The translations under genes and the position numbers were made by a program. From Ardenticatenaceae bacterium (GTDB lineage Bacteria > Chloroflexota > Anaerolineae > Promineifilales > Promineifilaceae), in assembly GCA_020634375.1 (NCBI GenBank), contig JACKBX010000002.1, positions 372,001 through 436,000 on the forward strand: DNA of 64,000 bases, given 5' to 3'. Below are positions 60,209-64,000 of this stretch, piece after piece (position 1 is the stretch's first letter; each line of letters begins with the position of its first letter). The notes beneath the pieces were generated by a model. The model was not told where the DNA came from. It did not search any database and was given only the letters and a program-made list of their open reading frames with translations.

Positions 60209-60424
60209 CTAATGATGATGATGCTCAGATGGCAATGGCCCGCCGAGCTTTTCCAGCACCTGAATTAGCGGTTCGTTGACGTGGTGCATTCGCTCCGCTG
60301 CCAACAAAATGTCTGCCTCTACCGCACCCGCCTGTTCCGCCCATTGGCGTAATTCGCGGGCATGTTCTTCGTTGTGTTCAATCCAATGAGGGATCAATAC
60401 CCTCAGTTTATCTAATTCGTTCAT
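60209..60424 (-). CDS. Small helical protein with His tail
   Basis: 71 residues. A helical hairpin with LRVLIPHWIEHNEEHARELRQWAEQAG and MHHVNEPLIQVLEKLGG, ending in SEHHHH. The His/Glu-rich faces and His tail suggest metal binding, fitting the CooT and NifX neighbours. GGGAG lies 6 bases before the ATG at 60424. Related small proteins are seen near iron-sulfur and metal cofactor genes, but no function is established. Confidence 0.7.
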   Translation of the reverse strand: MNELDKLRVLIPHWIEHNEEHARELRQWAEQAGAVEADILLAAERMHHVNEPLIQVLEKLGGPLPSEHHHH

Positions 60425-60480
60425 ATTCAACTCCCAAAATCCTTCTTTGCAACCTTTGCCTTCCTTGCGGTGAAATCAGA

Positions 60481-60792
60481 TTATCCACGCCAGTTTTGCT
60501 GCTCGATGGTCAGGAAACTTTGCCGTTCTTCGTCATTCATCAAGCCTTGTTTCACCTCAACCAATTGGCCGCCTGCCGATTGCGCTGCCGCTGCCAGACT
60601 ATTCACCATGTAATCGCGAATATTGTCGGGAATGTTGGGAAAGGGCAGCATTAAAGTAAGTTTTACAGTCAAATCATCCGTCACGACATGATCGCGCAAG
60701 ATGCCTAAATGGCGCAATGTCGTGGCAATGGCCGGATGTTCAACGCTTTCCAGCGCATCAATAATGTTTTGTTTGATATTGTTGTCAGTCAC
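60481..60792 (-). CDS. MIP18/DUF59 family iron-sulfur assembly protein
   Basis: 103 residues. The DUF59 pattern is clear: NIIDALESVEHPAIATTLRHLGILRDHVVTDDLTVKLTLMLPFPNIPD. Members (SufT, N-terminal part of Mrp/ApbC) help load [4Fe-4S] clusters; the usual Cys is not obvious here. Position within an operon full of metal-related genes and opposite an iron-sulfur enzyme complex supports a cluster-assembly job. Confidence 0.82.
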   Translation of the reverse strand: MTDNNIKQNIIDALESVEHPAIATTLRHLGILRDHVVTDDLTVKLTLMLPFPNIPDNIRDYMVNSLAAAAQSAGGQLVEVKQGLMNDEERQSFLTIEQQNWRG

Positions 60793-60907
60793 GTCTACTC
60801 CCGTGTAAATTATAAAGGATAAAGGATGAAAGATGAATTTCTATCCGTTTGTGGAAGGCAATTGTCTGTGTTGTTCCCTGTTTTTCTAAAATTGGAGGCT
60901 CACTTAA

Positions 60908-61300
60908 TCAATGGTCGTGGTTACGGCCGTGTCCGTGTCCATGCGCGACGCTTTCCGCACAGGGCGCGGCTTCGCGCAGCTCGCCGCCAAGATAGGTTTC
61001 CAGCGTTTGCCGCACTGTGCCCGCCGCGCCGGTGGCGGCCTGGATGCCTAGCTGCTGGAAGAACTGGATCGCCCGGCCGCCCATACCGCCGCTGAGCATC
61101 ACATTGGCCTGCTGTTCATGAATGAACTGCGGAATCTGACCGACCTGATGCCCGGTGAAATAGGGGTTGTCAATCACTTCTATCGCCTGGACTTCGTTGC
61201 CGTCCATATCTACCAGGGCAAAGTAGGGACAGCGCCCAAAATGTTGGGCAACCATGCTTTCCAGGCCGTCGCTTGTTTGTAATGATACTGCAATACGCAT
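60908..61300 (-). CDS. NifX/NafY-type (dinitrogenase FeMo-cofactor family) protein
   Basis: 130 residues. MRIAVSLQTSDGLESMVAQHFGRCPYFALVDMDG and the IxxxxANVMLSGGMGGRAIQFFQQLGI core identify the family that carries iron-sulfur or metal cofactor precursors. The C-terminus is a His/Gly tail (AHGHGHGRNHDH), probably metal-binding. AAGGAG lies 10 bases before the ATG at 61300; the frame further upstream overlaps the next gene and was discarded. No nitrogenase genes are in the window, so a cofactor carrier for another enzyme is inferred. Confidence 0.88.
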   Translation of the reverse strand: MRIAVSLQTSDGLESMVAQHFGRCPYFALVDMDGNEVQAIEVIDNPYFTGHQVGQIPQFIHEQQANVMLSGGMGGRAIQFFQQLGIQAATGAAGTVRQTLETYLGGELREAAPCAESVAHGHGHGRNHDH

Positions 61301-61328
61301 ACGTTGAATCTCCTTATGTATTTTAGTT

Positions 61329-61784
61329 TTAGTATTGGCCGAATTTCGCGCTGGCCACACGCATCTTGCCAATGCGTTCCAAAAGCGCTTCGATGACGTG
61401 CTGCTGAATGGCGCTGGCTATCTGGCAATCTTGGGCAAACAGTTCGCGCAATCCAACGGCATCAATTGCCAGCACTTCAATCTCGCTCAAACTGCGTGCG
61501 GTGCATTTTTGCGTGTACGGCGGAACCAGCGCCGGACAGCCGATAATCTCGCCTACATCTACCGGCCGCAGCAGTGATAGTTTGGCTTCGTCAACGGTAA
61601 ACGTCTCTTCAACCTCGCCTTCTACCAGGACGAATATCTCGTGAGCCGGTTGGCCTTCTTCAAATAAGATGGCATCGGGCACAAAACATTCCTCGCGGCA
61701 TACTTCCATCACAGCTTGCATTTGTTCATCATTTAAGCCGCTGAATAAAGGATACTCGTGTAAAAACTTAAAATCGTTACCCAT
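61329..61784 (-). CDS. Cyclic nucleotide-binding domain protein without DNA-binding domain
   Basis: 151 residues. A single cNMP-binding beta-roll (FLHEYPLFSGLNDEQMQAVMEVCREECF, ILFEEGQPAHEIFVLVEGEVEETF, DVGEIIGCPALVPPYTQKCTARSLSEIEVLAID), with a C-terminal helix where CRP-type regulators continue into an HTH; here the protein ends instead. The phosphate-binding-cassette Arg is replaced (IIGCPALVPP), so the ligand may differ from cAMP. GGAGG lies 6 bases before the ATG at 61784, which overlaps the CooT stop by 8 bases. Confidence 0.82.
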   Translation of the reverse strand: MGNDFKFLHEYPLFSGLNDEQMQAVMEVCREECFVPDAILFEEGQPAHEIFVLVEGEVEETFTVDEAKLSLLRPVDVGEIIGCPALVPPYTQKCTARSLSEIEVLAIDAVGLRELFAQDCQIASAIQQHVIEALLERIGKMRVASAKFGQY

Positions 61785-61980
61785 CGTCAACCTCCGTTTG
61801 TGGTTTAGTGGATTCCAGGTACAGTTTGTTTTTCATCAAATCTATTTGGCGGATAACGGCCGTTACCACCAGCGGCGGCTCAAACAATTTCACCAACCGC
61901 ACCCCTTCGGGAATGGGTTCCACCAACATGACGCTGTCCATGATTTTTTCTTCATCCAAATAAACAGCCACTTGGCACAT
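61777..61980 (-). CDS. CooT-like nickel-binding protein
   Basis: 67 residues. MCQVAVYLDEEKIMDSVMLVEPIPEGVRLVKLFEPPLVVTAVIRQIDLMKNKLYLES fits the CooT family, whose conserved Cys2 binds Ni(II) as a homodimer. In Rhodospirillum CooT serves CO dehydrogenase maturation. Here no CODH gene is visible, but a [NiFe]-hydrogenase is 50 kb away. The start Met is immediately followed by Cys2. It overlaps the next gene by 8 bases. Confidence 0.82.
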   Translation of the reverse strand: MCQVAVYLDEEKIMDSVMLVEPIPEGVRLVKLFEPPLVVTAVIRQIDLMKNKLYLESTKPQTEVDDG

Positions 61981-61996
61981 ATTTCTGCTCCATTAT

Positions 61997-62025
61997 GTAG
62001 GGACATGGCGACGCCATGTCCCTAC
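61997..62025. repeat. Dispersed 29-bp palindrome, copy 2
   Basis: GTAGGGACATGGCG and its exact complement around a single A, with the same core CATGGCGACGCCATG as copy 1 at 11376. It lies between the ATPase and CooT genes. Confidence 0.85.
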
Positions 62026-62046
62026 TTTGTGTCGCTCTGTGTTCCA

Positions 62047-62802
62047 TCATAATTTAGAAACGAGCGGAATGACGCGCTTGCGGCTGTGATCGGCAATTTC
62101 CTTAACACCCGTCAGCAAATTAGCCGAGAACGGAACCAGGATTTCTTCGGACAGGAAGGGCGCGTCTTTGATTCGTTCGATTTGCATGTAAAGCTGGAAT
62201 GGTTTCTTGGTGCTGTGGGTCATGATCAGGTTGTCAACGGCCGTTTCCAGTTTCGCTATCTCCTCCGCTTTGGCGGTGGTGCTGGCGGAGAAGAGGTAGG
62301 TGAACGGCCGTTCGTCCTGCATCGTCGCCTTCATCGTTTCCAGAATGGCTGCGCCGTAAGTGGGGGAAAAGAGCAGCAAATTGAGCGCGGACACGAAAAT
62401 GAGGATGCCGGGGCCTTCGTTGGGAACCATGTTGACGGCCTGGGTAACGGCCGTTTCCCACACCTCAGGCTTCACCACATTGGCCTTAAAACGCCGGTCT
62501 TCCGGCTCCGTCATCGTGTCAATCGTCGCATCCAATTCAATAAACGCCACCCGCTCTTTGAACTCATCCAAATCCAAATGGGCGATATTCTTCAAACCAG
62601 CGGCGATAAAACTGTGATCAGGATATTGCAGCGACATAAACACCACACTGCCGCCCTGCCGCAGCCAGGCGGAGACAATGACATTGCCAATCAGTGGCTT
62701 GCCCGAACCGCCCGGCCCGCTCAACAGCGTCACGCTGGGAATCGGCAATCCCTCCGGCAGCAGCCGGTCAAACCATGCTTGTTCTGTGTACAGTCTATTC
62801 AT
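62047..62802 (-). CDS. RecA/KaiC-like (RAD55-type) ATPase with altered Walker A
   Basis: 251 residues. P-loop SGPGGSGKPLIGNVI (about 28-42), in which Ser/Thr after GK is replaced by Pro. Strand FMSLQYPD follows and GILIFVSALNLLLFSP is the Walker B region, where the usual acidic residue is missing. FTYLFSASTTAKAEEIAKLETAVDNLIMTH matches KaiC/GvpD-like ATPases. ATP turnover is therefore doubtful and nucleotide binding only possible. The ATG at 62802 has GGAGAA 9 bases before it; upstream extension would overlap the radical SAM gene. Confidence 0.72.
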   Translation of the reverse strand: MNRLYTEQAWFDRLLPEGLPIPSVTLLSGPGGSGKPLIGNVIVSAWLRQGGSVVFMSLQYPDHSFIAAGLKNIAHLDLDEFKERVAFIELDATIDTMTEPEDRRFKANVVKPEVWETAVTQAVNMVPNEGPGILIFVSALNLLLFSPTYGAAILETMKATMQDERPFTYLFSASTTAKAEEIAKLETAVDNLIMTHSTKKPFQLYMQIERIKDAPFLSEEILVPFSANLLTGVKEIADHSRKRVIPLVSKL

Positions 62803-62833
62803 AAACAACTTTCTCCAATCTCTAATCTCTTCT

Positions 62834-63817
62834 TCAACGATGTTTCGGCGCGGCGGCCAGGCTGTGCGTTTCATCCGGGTAATGAGATGGCGCGGCGCTC
62901 CAAAAGCGCATGCCGTATCGCTCGATAACCTGAGCCTGACCGCTGGCTGCCAAATCGCGCAGGGCTTCACGCACATGGCCGGGTGTCCAACGAGCCAATG
63001 CCTGCTCTAATTCTTCCTGCCGCATGGGGTGGCGGGTGATGATGGCGATGATGGCGTCAACGGCCGTTTCAAACCCACCTAAATCAAACTCCCCCGCGGC
63101 CGGATGAACCACCGTCGCAATATCGCCCAAAATCACCCTGGCCCGCAGCAGCCCGTCCTCGTCCGGTTCCTGCACCCAAGTCTCGGCGGGCGGGCGGGTG
63201 GGCAGGTTGATGTGTACTTCGTCGGGTTGGATGCGGCGCAAAACGGCGGCGATCGCTTGCAAAGCCGCTTCGGTATCGTTTAATCCCTGCATCAACATGA
63301 CCTCGACCCATATTTGACCACTGTATGCTTGCCGAAAAGCGATCATGCCTTCCACCAAACGGTCAAAAGTCACGTCCGGGTGAGGGCGATTGAGTTGGCG
63401 GTAGAGAACGGCCGTTCCCGCATCCAACGACGGCATCACCACATCGGCCAAAGCCAAATCACGGCGTACTTCCGGCAAATAAAGCAGCGAGCCATTGGTA
63501 ATCATGGCAACGGGAATGTCAGTCAACGCCTTCACTTCACGAATGAGCCAGCCAATGCCACTGTGCAAAGTCGGCTCACCGGAGCCGACAAACGTCACCC
63601 AATCAATCTCGCCCGGCTGGTGACTGTCCAGCGTCGCTTTCACTTCTGCCAAAATATCGGCGCGGGGGAAATATTCTTTGCGTTCGTTGGTCAGCGGCAC
63701 AGTCCGTCCCAATTGGCAGTAAACGCAGTTCCAATTACACGTTTTCAGCGGAATCGTGTCAATCCCCAATGACTGTCCCAACCGCCGCGATGGAACCGGG
63801 CCAAAGACGTAGTTCAT
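62834..63817 (-). CDS. Radical SAM protein (COG0731-like)
   Basis: 327 residues. The N-terminal FGPVPSRRLGQSLGIDTIPLKTCNWNCVYCQLGRT holds the CxxxCxxC cluster site (CNWNCVYC near 27-34), GSGEPTLHS binds SAM, and PSLDAGTA and LPTRPPAETW follow. A C-terminal winged-helix-like part (RHPMRQEELEQALARWTPGHVREALRDL) is added. Reaction unknown. The ATG overlaps the stop of the receiver-domain gene (ATGA), so both belong to one operon. Confidence 0.88.
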   Translation of the reverse strand: MNYVFGPVPSRRLGQSLGIDTIPLKTCNWNCVYCQLGRTVPLTNERKEYFPRADILAEVKATLDSHQPGEIDWVTFVGSGEPTLHSGIGWLIREVKALTDIPVAMITNGSLLYLPEVRRDLALADVVMPSLDAGTAVLYRQLNRPHPDVTFDRLVEGMIAFRQAYSGQIWVEVMLMQGLNDTEAALQAIAAVLRRIQPDEVHINLPTRPPAETWVQEPDEDGLLRARVILGDIATVVHPAAGEFDLGGFETAVDAIIAIITRHPMRQEELEQALARWTPGHVREALRDLAASGQAQVIERYGMRFWSAAPSHYPDETHSLAAAPKHR

Positions 63818-64000
63818 CGCACTGCTCCATTGGCTGGCACGCGCTCTAAAATGGCGTCCAGTAGGCAGTCAGCCGTACATCCTTTTAGCAAAAATGCGTC
63901 CACACCTGCTTGCAGCGCCTCCGCCCGATAACTGCTGTACAGGGTCAAAGCAATTACCCGGATTTGTGCCCCTTGGCTTTTGATGCGCCGCGTCGCTTCC
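63814..64000 (-). CDS. Response-regulator receiver domain, C-terminal end (cut by window)
   Basis: Only the last 61 codons are in the window, with the start beyond base 64000. They read EATRRIKSQGAQIRVIALTL, then YSSYRAEALQAGVDAFLLKG (conserved Lys in LLKG) and end ERVPANGAVR. This is the second half of a receiver domain with no DNA-binding domain after it. The stop TGA overlaps the ATG of the radical SAM gene by 4 bases. Confidence 0.85.
   Translation of the reverse strand, partial: EATRRIKSQGAQIRVIALTLYSSYRAEALQAGVDAFLLKGCTADCLLDAILERVPANGAVR

Noticed and set aside
60908..61372. Nitrogenase cluster suggested by the NifX-like gene
   Set aside because: No nifHDKENB genes are in the window; the family has many members unrelated to nitrogen fixation.
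62086..62928. 280-codon open frame opposite the ATPase and radical SAM genes
   Set aside because: It spans two genes on the other strand and has shadow composition.

Overview
The window reads as a chromosomal segment of a free-living bacterium, most likely a Chloroflexota member (Anaerolineae/Ardenticatenia-like). That placement is an inference from gene content and protein style, because no rRNA is present. Base composition is moderate (roughly 50-55% GC by eye). A 10-bp palindrome, AACGGCCGTT (core ACGGCCGT), recurs about 90 times in and between genes and is the dominant global signature. No tRNA, rRNA, IS element, prophage or CRISPR array was recognised.

Layout. 1-3.5 kb: 3' part of a secreted, membrane-anchored type I pullulanase, then an AT-rich 42-bp tandem repeat. 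3.9-5.5 kb: an unknown gene and a LysO-type exporter split into two overlapping genes. 5.6-12.4 kb: a hydrogen module. A PocR-domain regulator sits behind a helically phased 10-bp repeat array and is followed by small subunit, Isp1, Isp2, large subunit, maturation protease and a DUF302 protein, the gene order of Isp-type [NiFe]-hydrogenases. 12.5-18.3 kb (minus): GH31 glycosidase, small unknown proteins, a zinc-ribbon/NHL membrane protein and a DinB-like protein. 18.3-18.7 kb: two different operator-like repeat arrays, then a histidine phosphatase. 19.4-22.6 kb: a CUT1 sugar ABC importer without its ATPase, with an attenuator after the binding-protein gene.

22.7-32 kb (minus) is housekeeping: 2H phosphoesterase, LysM/M23 peptidase, rho, fbp, and the classical rpsB-tsf-pyrH-frr-uppS-cdsA block. 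32.4-39.6 kb: radical SAM protein, a decayed gene remnant, TetR with a perfect operator, FAD monooxygenase, ATC-hydrolase-like protein, MarR, CrtI-like oxidoreductase, and an M50-like membrane protein lacking the catalytic Glu. 39.8-45.1 kb: 6-phosphogluconate dehydrogenase, MtfA-like peptidase, ferredoxin-NADP reductase-like protein and a P-type H+-ATPase carrying a palindromic repeat inside its coding sequence. 45.2-52.5 kb: a NarL-type two-component pair, a DUF1566 lipoprotein and small membrane or unknown proteins.

52.7-59.2 kb holds the most interesting block: an ArsR regulator, TusA, a stand-alone MvhD-like protein, two HdrA flavoproteins, a winged-helix protein, an HdrC/cytochrome-b fusion and DsrE. 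It resembles the quinone-interacting QmoABC complex but has no aprAB or dsrAB nearby, and is joined to sulfur-carrier proteins instead. Convergent to it (59.3-64 kb, minus) is a compact operon: REC-domain protein (cut by the window end), radical SAM, RecA/KaiC-like ATPase, CooT-like nickel protein, cyclic-nucleotide-binding domain protein, NifX-like protein, MIP18 protein, a His-tailed small protein and LysR. Together they suggest a sulfur- or H2-linked electron-transfer system with its own metal-handling and sensing module.
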